A stretch of 41,911 bases of DNA. Origin: Thermohalobaculum sp050331395. GTDB lineage: Bacteria; Pseudomonadota; Alphaproteobacteria; Rhodobacterales; Rhodobacteraceae. Position numbers and translations under genes: made by a program. The stretch lies in contig JBHJGX010000041.1 of NCBI GenBank assembly GCA_050331395.1, positions 1-41,911 on the forward strand. The letters are read 5' to 3'. How positions within the stretch are numbered: position 1 is the stretch's first letter; the number at the start of each line of letters is the position of its first letter. Positions 16,785-24,920 of this stretch are shown piece after piece. The notes under the pieces are model-generated. The model was not told the DNA's origin. It searched no databases and saw only the letters and a program-made list of their open reading frames with translations.

Positions 16785-18911
16785 ATGACCGACCCCAAAT
16801 GCCACGACTGCGCCGCCAACGAGACCACAGGCTTCGGCCTCGCGAGCGCCTCCGGGACCCCCGCCGCGGATCTGATCGAAGGCGGCGACGGCAACGACCC
16901 GCTGATCGGCGGCGACGGCAACGACACGATGATCGGCGGCGCCGGGCGGGACACGCTCTGGGGTCAGAACGGGCGCGACGATCTCGACGGCGGCGCGGGC
17001 GCGGATGCGCTCCTCGGCGGCGCGGGCGCCGACCGGCTGGCCGGCTCGTCGGGCGACACGCTTTGGGGCGGCACCGGGGGCGACGCCTTCTATCTACGCC
17101 CGGGCGACGGGATTGCGACAATCGCCGACTTCGCGCCGGGCGAGCGCATCTATCTCGACCCGTCCTTCGGCGCGGACGCGGTGGCCCGGGCGCTCGAGAG
17201 CCTCTGGCGGCCCTTTGAGAATGTCATGCGGCTGCGGCTCGACGAGACCACCGTGCTCGATGTCTTCCACGACAGCGGAGCCGCTTCGCCGGTCGGCGCA
17301 GCGACGTTCGGTCTGCGGGGGTTTGCCAATGCCGCGCCGCAGACTGCGGATGACCTGGTCGCCCTTGCCCCGGGGGCGACGATCGCGATCGATCCGGCCG
17401 CGAACGACACCGACCCGGACGGCGACGCGCTCCAAGTGGTCTCCGCCGCCCAGCCCTTCGGCCCGGTGACGGCCAGCGTGTCCGAGGGCGCGCTGACCCT
17501 GACGGCCCCGACGGGAGCGATCGGGCATGGCGAACTCCTCTACACGGTCAGCGACGGGCAGGGAGGCTTCGCCGACGGGCGCCTCCGCGTGGTCGTGGGC
17601 CCCGACGCGCGCGCTGCGGCCGGAGCCGCGGGGGCCGACCGTCTGACGGGCCGCAACGGGCCCGATCTGCTCGAGGGTCGCGCGGGCGACGACGTGCTCG
17701 GCGGACGGGGCGGCGCGGATCGCCTGAGCGGCGGCGACGGCGACGACCTGATCGATGCGGGCTCAGGCGACGATACCGCCGAGGGCGGGGCGGGCGCCGA
17801 TACGCTCCTTGCCGCCGACGGGGCGAACCGGCTTTCCGGCGGGCCGGGCGGCGACACGCTGCGAGGCGGCGCGGGCGCGGACACCCTCGCCGGCGACGAG
17901 GACGGCGACATCCTCCACGGCGGCGACGGGGCGGACGAGATCTCGGGCGGGCCGGGCGCGGACACGCTTTTCGGCAATGCGGGCGACGACCGGCTTTCCG
18001 GCGGAGCCGACCGGGACGTGCTCAACGGCGGCGAGGGTGCGGACCGGCTTGCGGGCGATGCGGGCGACGACCGGCTGGTCGGAGACGCGGGCGCGGACAC
18101 CCTCGAGGGCGGCGCGGGCGCAGATCTTCTAAACGGCAACGGCGAGGCCGACGCGCTCGCAGGCGGCGCGGGCGCCGATACGCTCCGGGGCGGGGCCGGG
18201 GCGGACACGCTCACGGGCGGAGACGGGATCGACCGGCTCTTCGGCGACGAAGGCGACGACCGGATCGCGGGAGACGGGCAGGCCGACCGGATCTACGGGC
18301 GCGACGGCGCCGACGATCTGGACGGCGGGGCGGGGAACGATCTGGCCTTCGGCGGTGCAGGCGACGACACCGGCCGGGGCGGCGCCGGGGACGACACGCT
18401 CGCGGGGGAGACGGGCGCGGACCGGCTCTTCGGCGGCGACGGGGCGGATGCGCTTCTCGGCGGAGCGGACCCGGACAGCCTGGCGGGCGAAGCGGGCGCC
18501 GACCGGCTCTCGGGCGGGGCGGGGGACGATACGCTCGCGGGCGAAGACGGGGCGGACGCGCTCCTCGGCGATGGGGGCGCGGATCTCGCCTCGGGCGGGG
18601 CGGGCGACGACACCGTATTTGGCGGCGCCGGCGACGACACGCTGGCGGGAAACGCCGGCGCGGACCGGCTCGCGGGCGAGGCGGGTGCCGATCTCTTCGT
18701 CTTTGCCGAAGGTGGCGGGGCCGATTTGGTGTTCGACTTCGCGCCTGGCGAGGACCGGATCCGGATCGAGACCGGCCCCGGGCGCTTCGCCGAGCTTTCG
18801 ATCTCCGACGGGCCGACCGGCGCAGTCGTGGGCTATGCCGCCGGAGACACCATCACGCTCCAGGGGGTCGCCGCCGCGGCGCTCTCCGAGACGGATTTTC
18901 TGATCGGTTGA
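16785..18911 (+). CDS. RTX (haemolysin-type calcium-binding repeat) protein without an enzymatic domain
   Basis: 708 residues, extremely rich in Gly, Asp and Ala. A short first RTX block (about residues 28-95) is followed by a cap-like segment (about 100-125) containing DFAPGERIYL. A cadherin/VCBS-like beta domain covers about 172-272, with NDTDPDGDALQVVS and YTVSDGQGGFADGRLRVVV. A very long second RTX block covers about 275-640. The C-terminal cap has FDFAPGEDRIRI and ends ETDFLIG, typical of type I secretion substrates. No catalytic motif is seen, so it is likely a surface, matrix or adhesive protein that folds on calcium binding. No N-terminal signal peptide. AAGGAGG lies before the ATG. 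Divergent from the RTX protease; the DNA is itself a near-periodic 27-base repeat and may be prone to length change. Confidence 0.92.
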   Translation: MTDPKCHDCAANETTGFGLASASGTPAADLIEGGDGNDPLIGGDGNDTMIGGAGRDTLWGQNGRDDLDGGAGADALLGGAGADRLAGSSGDTLWGGTGGDAFYLRPGDGIATIADFAPGERIYLDPSFGADAVARALESLWRPFENVMRLRLDETTVLDVFHDSGAASPVGAATFGLRGFANAAPQTADDLVALAPGATIAIDPAANDTDPDGDALQVVSAAQPFGPVTASVSEGALTLTAPTGAIGHGELLYTVSDGQGGFADGRLRVVVGPDARAAAGAAGADRLTGRNGPDLLEGRAGDDVLGGRGGADRLSGGDGDDLIDAGSGDDTAEGGAGADTLLAADGANRLSGGPGGDTLRGGAGADTLAGDEDGDILHGGDGADEISGGPGADTLFGNAGDDRLSGGADRDVLNGGEGADRLAGDAGDDRLVGDAGADTLEGGAGADLLNGNGEADALAGGAGADTLRGGAGADTLTGGDGIDRLFGDEGDDRIAGDGQADRIYGRDGADDLDGGAGNDLAFGGAGDDTGRGGAGDDTLAGETGADRLFGGDGADALLGGADPDSLAGEAGADRLSGGAGDDTLAGEDGADALLGDGGADLASGGAGDDTVFGGAGDDTLAGNAGADRLAGEAGADLFVFAEGGGADLVFDFAPGEDRIRIETGPGRFAELSISDGPTGAVVGYAAGDTITLQGVAAAALSETDFLIG
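17640..18705 (+). repeat. DNA-level array of 27-bp units coding RTX nonapeptides
   Basis: Degenerate 27-base units of the form GGC-GGC-GCG-GGC-GAC-GAC-ACG-CTC-xxx run almost without break, coding GGAGADTLx-type nonapeptides. More than thirty units can be read, with variation in the second, fourth and last positions of each nonapeptide. It is a coding repeat inside the 708-residue protein; recombination or slippage between units is plausible. Confidence 0.75.
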
Positions 18912-19050
18912 GGAGAGGCAGGATCTCTGCGGCCGGGCGCTCCGCGCCCTCCGGGCCGGGGGGGGAGCGGTCGGCGCGTGGCCGGGAGCGGCGAGGGCCC
19001 GGGCGGGTGGGGCCCGGAGGGCGCGGAGAGCCCCGCCAAGCCGTGCCGCC

Positions 19051-20577
19051 TCAGTCGCCTTGCGCTACCCCGCGGGCGAGTGCTCTCGCCCGCTGCCGCC
19101 GATAGGCCGGCAGGAAGATCAACACGACGCCAAAAAGCAAAAGCCCCAGCGTCATCGGCCGCTCCCAAAGGAACGACACCCCATCCGCGAGCGTCACCGC
19201 CCGGGAAAAGTTATTTTCGAGCATCGGACCCAAAATAAACCCGATCAAGAGCGGCGCGAGCGGATAGTCCGCCAGCCGGAACAGGGTCGCCACCAGCCCG
19301 AGCCCGACCAGGATCAACAGCTCCGTCGCATTGTTCTGACCGATATAGGCGCCGATCAAGGTAAAGAACAGCACGAAGGGGATCAGATAGGTCCGCGGCA
19401 CGGCCAGCAACTTGGCGATGTAGGGGATCAGCGGCAAATTGAGGATCAACAACACCACATTGCCCACATACATCGAGATGATCACCGCCCAGAAGATCTC
19501 GGGCGCGTCGAGCATCAGCCTGGGGCCCGGCTGCACGTTCAGGGCGATGAGGGCGCCGAGCAGGATCGCCGTCGTCCCGCTCCCGGGGATGCCGAGCGTC
19601 AGAAGCGGCACGAACGAGCCCGTGCAGGCCGCATTGTTGGCGGTCTCCGGTGCGGCGAGCCCCTTGATCGACCCCTTGCCGAACTCCTCCTGCTCGGGTC
19701 CCTTGGCGATGTTCCGCTCGACCGCATAGCCGAGAAAGGACGCGATCGTCGCCCCGGCCCCCGGCATGACGCCGATCAAGAAGCCTTGGATCGACTGCCG
19801 GCCGATCACCGGGGCGATCGCGCGGGCCTCGGCCCGGGTGATGCGCATGTCCTTGATCTCGCCCGCCTTGCCGTCGGTTCCGCCCGCCGTTCCGCGTTTG
19901 GGGTCGAGGACGAGGAAAAGCGCCTCCGGCAGGGCGAAGAGCGCCATGGCGAGCGTGACGAACGAGAACCCGGATTGCAGGTCGATCAGCCCTCCGGTGA
20001 AGCGGGGCGCGTTGAAGAGCGCGCTCTCGCCCACGGTCGCGAGGATCAGGCCGAGCACGGTCATCAACAGCGCCTTCACGACCTTGCCGCTGCCCGCAAA
20101 GGCCGCGATCGCCGAAAGCCCGACGACCATGAGCGCGAAATACTCGGCCGAATGAAAGAGGAGCGCCACCTGGCTGAGCGCCGGGGCGAAGATCATCAGC
20201 AGCACCGCGCCCACTGTGCCGCCCGCGAACGACGCGACTGCGGCGATGGTGAGCGCTTTGCCCGCCTGGCCTTTGCGGGCCATCGGATAGCCGTCGAACG
20301 AGGTCGCGACCGTGCCCGCGACCCCCGGCGCGTTGATCAGGATCGACGAGGTCGAGCCGCCGAAGATCGCGCCGTAATAGACGCCGGCGAGCAGGATCAG
20401 CGAGGCCGATGGGTCGCCGATGGTGATCGCCACCGGGATCATGATCGCGATGATCGACATCGGACCGAGGCCCGGGAGCATGCCGATCAGCGTGCCGATC
20501 AGGCAGCCGGCGACGACCATGGCAAGATTGGTGAGCGAAAAGGCCGCGCCGAGCCCGACGAGAATGCCCTCGATCAT
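19051..20577 (-). CDS. tctA: Tripartite tricarboxylate transporter large permease subunit
   Basis: 508-residue integral membrane protein with about twelve hydrophobic segments, the large subunit of a TTT importer that takes up carboxylates using an ion gradient. TctA family motifs are clear: GTLIGMLPGLGPMSIIAIMIP near residue 30 and the repeat-related segment GFLIGVMPGAGATIASFLGYAVER in the second half, followed by GSFVPLLTLGIPGSGTTAILLGAL. It begins 4 bases after the tctB stop and is the distal gene of tctC-tctB-tctA. The substrate (citrate, other dicarboxylates or aromatic acids) cannot be assigned. Confidence 0.96.
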   Translation of the reverse strand: MIEGILVGLGAAFSLTNLAMVVAGCLIGTLIGMLPGLGPMSIIAIMIPVAITIGDPSASLILLAGVYYGAIFGGSTSSILINAPGVAGTVATSFDGYPMARKGQAGKALTIAAVASFAGGTVGAVLLMIFAPALSQVALLFHSAEYFALMVVGLSAIAAFAGSGKVVKALLMTVLGLILATVGESALFNAPRFTGGLIDLQSGFSFVTLAMALFALPEALFLVLDPKRGTAGGTDGKAGEIKDMRITRAEARAIAPVIGRQSIQGFLIGVMPGAGATIASFLGYAVERNIAKGPEQEEFGKGSIKGLAAPETANNAACTGSFVPLLTLGIPGSGTTAILLGALIALNVQPGPRLMLDAPEIFWAVIISMYVGNVVLLILNLPLIPYIAKLLAVPRTYLIPFVLFFTLIGAYIGQNNATELLILVGLGLVATLFRLADYPLAPLLIGFILGPMLENNFSRAVTLADGVSFLWERPMTLGLLLFGVVLIFLPAYRRQRARALARGVAQGD

Positions 20578-20581
20578 CGGG

Positions 20582-21055
20582 TCACCCCCATCTCGGCAGC
20601 GGCGCGAGGAAGATCCCGAGCGCCCGGTCGACGATCAGCCAGATGAGACCCGCCCCGATCGCGGCGATCGCGATCATCAGGAGCCAGCGGCGTTCGCCGA
20701 GGATCGCGCCCGCGCCGACCAGAAAGCCGACCGTCGAGAGCACGAAGCCCGCCGGGCGCAGCAAGAGCGCATAGGCGATCATGGCCCCGATCAACGCCGC
20801 CGCCTGCCAGAGCTTGTACTCGCCGAGCCGCGTCACGTCGATCTCGCCGGCCTTTGCTCCCTCGGCCGGGGCCCGCGGCGCGATCAGGATTAGAAGCGCA
20901 AGCCCCACCGCAAGGACCGCGAGCCCCATGGGCAGCGTGTTGGGCTGGATCGGCGAGAACCGCTCGAACGGCAGAATGGGATAGGTGACCGCCGCATACC
21001 CATAGGCGATGCCGCCCGCGAGCAGCACCGCAGCGATCCATTTGTCGAGGGGCAT
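20582..21055 (-). CDS. tctB: Tripartite tricarboxylate transporter small permease subunit
   Basis: 157 residues with four predicted membrane helices, the expected topology of TctB. The N-terminus (LDKWIAAVLLAGGIAYGYAA) and the short motif FVLSTVGFLVGAGAILGERR resemble the family. AAGGAGG lies four bases before the ATG. It sits between the binding protein and the large permease, as in other tct operons. TctB is poorly conserved, so context carries much of the call. Confidence 0.92.
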   Translation of the reverse strand: MPLDKWIAAVLLAGGIAYGYAAVTYPILPFERFSPIQPNTLPMGLAVLAVGLALLILIAPRAPAEGAKAGEIDVTRLGEYKLWQAAALIGAMIAYALLLRPAGFVLSTVGFLVGAGAILGERRWLLMIAIAAIGAGLIWLIVDRALGIFLAPLPRWG

Positions 21056-21096
21056 CGGAGCCTCCTTGCGCGAGGGACCGGCGCAGGCACGCCGCG

Positions 21097-21109
21097 CCCC
21101 GCTGCGGGG
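21097..21109 (-). terminator. Small GC hairpin between tctC and tctB
   Basis: CCCCGCTGCGGGG directly follows the tctC stop codon and can fold as a short, GC-only stem. There is no T-run. Such a hairpin could stabilise the tctC message or cause partial termination so that the binding protein is made in excess; this is inference. Confidence 0.4.
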
Positions 21110-22090
21110 TCAGAGGAAGCCGAGCTTCTTCATCAGATCACCGATCTGCGTCTCCTGGCGCTCGAGGAACGCGCGGAATGCCTCGCCCTCGTTGTGGATG
21201 TTCACCCAGCCGTTGCGGGCGCGCACCTCTTCCCAGGCCTCGGTCTCGTACATCTCGGCAAGCGCCCGCTGGAACGCGGCGGTCTTTTCCTCGGGGATGC
21301 CCGGAGCGGCGAAGAACCCGCGCCAGTTGACGAACTCGACGTCCAGCCCCTGTTCCTTGAGCGTCGGCGCGTCCGCATAGGCGGGCACACGCTCGGCCGA
21401 GGTGACGCCGATGATCTTGACCTCGCCGGCCTCCGCGAGCCCGACCGCCTCGGAGAAGCCCGTCGAGAGCGCTCGGATCTCGCCCGAGAGGAGCGCCGCC
21501 ATCGCCTTGCCGCCCGCGTCATATGGAATGTATTTCACCGCAACCGGGTCCTCGCCCGCGGCCTCCATGGCCATCGCGGCGACCAGATGGTCCATCCCGC
21601 CCGGCACCGAGCCGCCGCCGATCGCAACCGAACGCGGATCTGCCCGATAAATCTCGAGCAGGTCGCCGAAGCTGTCGATCTCGCTGTCCTTGCCGACGAC
21701 AAAGGCCGCATAGTCGCCGATCGTTCCTGCGACCAGCGTGAGGTCCCGGAAGCTCTGCGGGAACACGCCGGTGAGCGAGCGGATCACGATCGGCGTCGAG
21801 TTCACCATGAGGGTGTCTTCGTTCGACGCGGCGTTTTCGATCAAATAGTTGATCGCCTTGCCGCCGCCGCCGCCCGACATGTTTTCGTAGGTCGCCGTGC
21901 CGACGAGGCCGGCTTCGGTCAGCGCCTCCCCTGTGCCGCGGGCCGTCCCGTCCCAGCCGCCGCCGGCGCCGCCGGGGATCAGGAAATGGATTTGCTCGAG
22001 CACCTGCTCGGCCGCCGCAGCCGGCGCAGCGAGGCCGAGGCCGAACGCGGCGACGAGCGCCGTCGCAGTCTTGAGAATGTGGCGGGTCAT
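21110..22090 (-). CDS. tctC: Tripartite tricarboxylate transporter substrate-binding protein
   Basis: 326-residue periplasmic binding protein (Bug family). It has an N-terminal signal peptide (MTRHILKTATALVAAFGLGL, cleavage probably after APAAAA). Bug/TctC features follow: IHFLIPGGAGGGWDGTAR, the loop NMSGGGGGKAINYLI, GGGSVPGGMDHLVAAM and YIPYDAGGKAMAALLSGE. The Gly-rich first loop and the GGxDH-type second motif place it closer to TctC than to many other Bug proteins. The frame is open further upstream, but the ATG at 22090 has GGGAGAG ahead of it and starts the signal peptide. First gene of tctCBA, divergent from the Crp-family regulator. Confidence 0.95.
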   Translation of the reverse strand: MTRHILKTATALVAAFGLGLAAPAAAAEQVLEQIHFLIPGGAGGGWDGTARGTGEALTEAGLVGTATYENMSGGGGGKAINYLIENAASNEDTLMVNSTPIVIRSLTGVFPQSFRDLTLVAGTIGDYAAFVVGKDSEIDSFGDLLEIYRADPRSVAIGGGSVPGGMDHLVAAMAMEAAGEDPVAVKYIPYDAGGKAMAALLSGEIRALSTGFSEAVGLAEAGEVKIIGVTSAERVPAYADAPTLKEQGLDVEFVNWRGFFAAPGIPEEKTAAFQRALAEMYETEAWEEVRARNGWVNIHNEGEAFRAFLERQETQIGDLMKKLGFL

Positions 22091-22212
22091 GATCTCTCCC
22101 TCATCTCGCGGGCAGTCGTCTGCAATCGCGCAGCAGCCCGTCTCGGTCAGAGGCGTAGAGAACCACGCCTCGCGGCGAAAATCGAGGGTGCAGTCCAGGG
22201 GCCGCGCGTCCG

Positions 22213-22311
22213 CGTTGCGTCGATTGCATGTGATCCTGGTCGCGGTTTCGTCAGCCGGCATGCCCTCCCTCTCGCCTTTTCGCGCCTGCGAGGTATGATC
22301 TCGACGCAACG
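22213..22311. promoter_or_regulatory. 11-bp inverted repeat pair in the tctC-crp spacer
   Basis: CGTTGCGTCGA at 22213-22223 has its exact reverse complement at 22301-22311, 77 bases apart, inside the region between the divergent tctC and Crp-family genes. The second copy lies just before the regulator's ribosome-binding site. It could be a pair of operator half-regions or a long-range RNA stem; the function is not shown. Confidence 0.4.
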
Positions 22312-22328
22312 GACAAGAGGATGGCTCG

Positions 22329-23006
22329 ATGGAACGTAGCCTCGTTCTCGGATCGCTCGAAGCGTCGGCCCGCGACGTCCTGTTTCGAAAGGCGGCGCGC
22401 AAGGTCTTTGAGAAGGACACGCTGATTTTCGCCTATGGCGAGCCCGGCAATTCGATGATGTTGATCGATACCGGGCGCGTGGAGATCAGCGTGACGACCG
22501 AGCAGGGTCGGAAATGCGTTCTCGGCCATATGGGCCCGGGAGAGCTCGTGGGCGAACTTGCAATGCTCGACGGCGGCACGCGAAGCGCTGACGTGACGGC
22601 GGTCGTGATCACCACGGGTCTTTTGGTCACGTTTAACGATTTCCGCTCGTTCCTCAAGACCAACCCCGAGATCATGCTGTCGCTCCTGCAGGGGCTCACC
22701 GCCAAGATCCGGAACGCCAACGCGCTTGTCGAGGATCGGGCGCAAAAGGACGCGTCGGCGCGGCTCGCGCGGTGCGTTCTGCGGCTTGCGCAAAAATGGG
22801 GCAAACCCACCGACGGCGGCGGCATTTACATCCGGCAGACCTTCTCGCAATCGGATATCGGCGAACTGGCGAGCCTTGCCCGGGAGAATGTGAATCGCCG
22901 GTTCCGCAGCTGGATGGAAGAAGAGATTTTGCATTTCGACGATGCCGGACGGATGATCCTCCCGGACCCGGCCGCGCTCGAGAAGATCGCCTCCCGCGGC
23001 AGCTGA
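22329..23006 (+). CDS. Crp/Fnr-family transcriptional regulator
   Basis: 225 residues. The N-terminal cyclic-nucleotide-binding-type beta barrel covers about residues 15-130, with YGEPGNSMMLIDTGRVEIS and HMGPGELVGELAMLDGGTRSA, the latter resembling the phosphate-binding cassette of CRP. A dimerisation helix follows. The C-terminal winged helix-turn-helix is near 168-205 (FSQSDIGELASLARENVNRR). There is no Fnr-type N-terminal cysteine cluster, so it is not an oxygen-sensing FNR; cAMP or another ligand is possible. AAGAGG precedes the ATG. Divergent from tctCBA and 91 bases upstream of the HD-domain gene, so it may control either. Confidence 0.92.
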   Translation: MERSLVLGSLEASARDVLFRKAARKVFEKDTLIFAYGEPGNSMMLIDTGRVEISVTTEQGRKCVLGHMGPGELVGELAMLDGGTRSADVTAVVITTGLLVTFNDFRSFLKTNPEIMLSLLQGLTAKIRNANALVEDRAQKDASARLARCVLRLAQKWGKPTDGGGIYIRQTFSQSDIGELASLARENVNRRFRSWMEEEILHFDDAGRMILPDPAALEKIASRGS

Positions 23007-23097
23007 ACACCGCCGCTCCACGGGGCTTGGGGTTGAAGCCGTGAAACGTTTTGGCCGGTGCGCGGACTGCGAAACGAAACTGTCGAGAGGTGACGGC

Positions 23098-23727
23098 ATG
23101 TCGGAGAAGATGAAATCGGAGCGGTCAACCGTCTCGTTCACGCAGATGAAGGACGGTACGGTCGAGGATTACGCGCTTCTCGAAAAACTCGAAGTGCCGT
23201 TCTTGGCCGGCACGGCCGATCGATTGCTCAAGGAACTCGCGGCCCAGGACGCCGAGACCTTGCCGGGCTACCAGATCACGCGCCTCGAACACGGGCTCCA
23301 GTCGGCGACCCGGGCGCGCCGGGACGGGGCAGATCTCGACTGGGTGGTCGCGGCGCTTCTGCACGATATCGGCGACCGGCTCGCGCCCCAGAACCACGAC
23401 CGGATGGCGGCCGAGATCCTGCGGCCTTACGTGCGCGAGGAGGTCGCCTGGGTCGTCGAGCACCACGGCCTTTTTCAAATGGTCTATTACGCCCACCACT
23501 TCGGCTGGGATCCCGAGGCGCGGCAGCGCTTTCGCGACCACCCCTGCTATCGGAGCTGCGTCGATTTCTGCGAGCGGTGGGATCAGGCGAGCTTCGACCC
23601 GGACTATCCGATGGATCCGCTCGAGAGCTTTGTCGAGGATGTGCGGACGGTATTTGCGCGCAAGGCCTACGACCCCGCGGTCGTCGCGGCGGGCGAGGTC
23701 CGGGGGCTGCCGGGGTTGGCGCCTTAA
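23098..23727 (+). CDS. Small HD-domain protein, resembling PhnZ/TmpB-type diiron oxygenases
   Basis: 209 residues, single domain. Candidate metal ligands run in HD-superfamily order: His65 (LEHGLQSA), His89-Asp90 (ALLHDIGD), His100 (QNHDRM), His122/123 (VEHHGLFQ) and Asp162 (ERWDQASFDP). The length and the QSATRARRDGAD...VVAALLHDIG and RWDxxxxDP segments are like the mixed-valent diiron oxygenases PhnZ and TmpB, rather than the larger HD phosphohydrolases. A Lys that PhnZ has just after the fourth His is not evident here. The frame is open from 23041, but the ATG at 23098 follows GAGAGGTG and starts the better-formed protein. It converges on pqqE with a 3-base gap. A plain phosphohydrolase remains possible. 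Confidence 0.8.
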   Translation: MSEKMKSERSTVSFTQMKDGTVEDYALLEKLEVPFLAGTADRLLKELAAQDAETLPGYQITRLEHGLQSATRARRDGADLDWVVAALLHDIGDRLAPQNHDRMAAEILRPYVREEVAWVVEHHGLFQMVYYAHHFGWDPEARQRFRDHPCYRSCVDFCERWDQASFDPDYPMDPLESFVEDVRTVFARKAYDPAVVAAGEVRGLPGLAP

Positions 23728-23730
23728 GCC

Positions 23731-24846
23731 TCAGGGGCCCACGCGGTAGACGAGCGGGGCGTCGCCGGCCGCATCCGCCTCGGCTGCGGCCCGGAGCGCG
23801 GCGTTCCCCGGCGACTTCACACAGACCGGATCGGTCGCCCTCGGGTCGCCCGTGAGGGCCATGGCCTGACAGCGACAGCCGCCGAAATCGATGGTCCGGC
23901 GTTCGCAGGAGCGACAGGGCTCCTGCATCCAGTCGGTCCCGCGAAACGCGTTGAAGGCCGGGCTGTCCGCCCAGATCTCGGCCAGCGGCGTCTCACCGAC
24001 CCGCGGGAACGCCAAGCCCGGGATCGTGTGCGCCGCGTGGCAGGGCATGGCTCGCCCGTCCGGCGTGATATTGAGGCCCGTCGAGCCCCATCCGCCCATA
24101 CAGGGCTTGGGGTAGTCGGCGTGGTGATCGGCAGGGACATAGTCGATGGCGAGGACGCCCCGAAGCCGCTGCCGCGCCTCGCTCACGATCCGGGCGGCCG
24201 CGCGGGCCTGATCCTTCGTCGGCATGAGCGCGCGGCGGTTCCGTTCGGCCCAACCATGGAACTGGACGGTCGCCACTTCGATCCGCCGGGCCCCCATCTC
24301 GACGGCGAGGGCGATGGTATCCTCGAGCCGGTCGAGGTTCTGCCGATGCATCACCGCGTTCAGCGTGAGCGGCAGACCGCGGGCCCGCACCCAGCCCGCA
24401 ACTTGCATCTTGCGCGTGAACCCGCCCGCATAGCCGCCGATCCGGTCCGCCATCTCCGCGTCGACGCCCTGGAGCGAAAGCTGCACATGATCGAGCCCCG
24501 CCTCGGCGAGCGCGTCGAGGCGGGCTTCGGTCAGGCCGATCCCCGAGGTGATGAGGTTCGTGTAGAGACCCGCCGCCTGGGCTGCCCGCGCAAGCGCGTC
24601 AAGATCGCGCCGCGCGGCCGGTTCTCCCCCGGATAGATGCACGTGAAGCACCCCGAGCTCTGCCGCTTCGGCGAAGACATGCGCCCAGGTCGCGGTGTCG
24701 AGCTCGCGATCCCGGCCCGCCATTTCGATCGGGTTCGAGCAATAGGGACAGGCGAGCGGGCATCGGTAGGTAAGTTCCGCGAGCATCGCCATCGGCGGGC
24801 GCAGGTTCGGGCGCGCATCGGCGGGCGGAGCGGTCGTCGCGGTCAT
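23731..24846 (-). CDS. pqqE: PQQ biosynthesis radical SAM enzyme PqqE
   Basis: Forms the Glu-Tyr carbon-carbon crosslink in the PqqA peptide, the first committed step of pyrroloquinoline quinone synthesis. 371 residues, the standard length. The radical-SAM cluster motif is CPLACPYC (Cys29, Cys33, Cys36). It is followed by SGGEP and LYTNLITSGIGLT. The C-terminal SPASM region has PCHAAH, the FRGTDWMQEPCRSCERR signature, then GGCRCQAMALTGD and a last Cys in DPVC. All cluster-ligand cysteines expected for PqqE appear present. No PqqD domain is fused to it. It lies 74 bases after pqqA with no pqqB, pqqC or pqqD between or nearby. Confidence 0.96.
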   Translation of the reverse strand: MTATTAPPADARPNLRPPMAMLAELTYRCPLACPYCSNPIEMAGRDRELDTATWAHVFAEAAELGVLHVHLSGGEPAARRDLDALARAAQAAGLYTNLITSGIGLTEARLDALAEAGLDHVQLSLQGVDAEMADRIGGYAGGFTRKMQVAGWVRARGLPLTLNAVMHRQNLDRLEDTIALAVEMGARRIEVATVQFHGWAERNRRALMPTKDQARAAARIVSEARQRLRGVLAIDYVPADHHADYPKPCMGGWGSTGLNITPDGRAMPCHAAHTIPGLAFPRVGETPLAEIWADSPAFNAFRGTDWMQEPCRSCERRTIDFGGCRCQAMALTGDPRATDPVCVKSPGNAALRAAAEADAAGDAPLVYRVGP

Positions 24847-24883
24847 GCCCCACCTTCACACGGGCCGAGGCGGCCGGAAAGCG

Positions 24884-24908
24884 GGAGGCCCGGCATGCCC
24901 GAGCCTCC
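24884..24908 (-). terminator. Hairpin between pqqA and pqqE
   Basis: GGAGGC (24884-24889) pairs with GCCTCC (24903-24908) around an inner GGCATGCC palindrome, in the 74-base gap between the two genes. No T-run. In other bacteria pqqA messages exceed those of downstream pqq genes; a partial terminator or processing hairpin here would give the same effect. That role is inferred. Confidence 0.45.
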
Positions 24909-24920
24909 AATTGGTCGGGT

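Noticed and set aside
16785..18911. CRISPR-like or satellite DNA because of the strong periodicity
   Set aside because: The period is 27 bases in frame and codes nonapeptide calcium-binding repeats; there are no unique spacers of constant length between identical repeats.
23017..23042. Hairpin between the Crp-family gene and the HD gene as a terminator
   Set aside because: The stem needs a two-base bulge and has no T-run; too weak to call.
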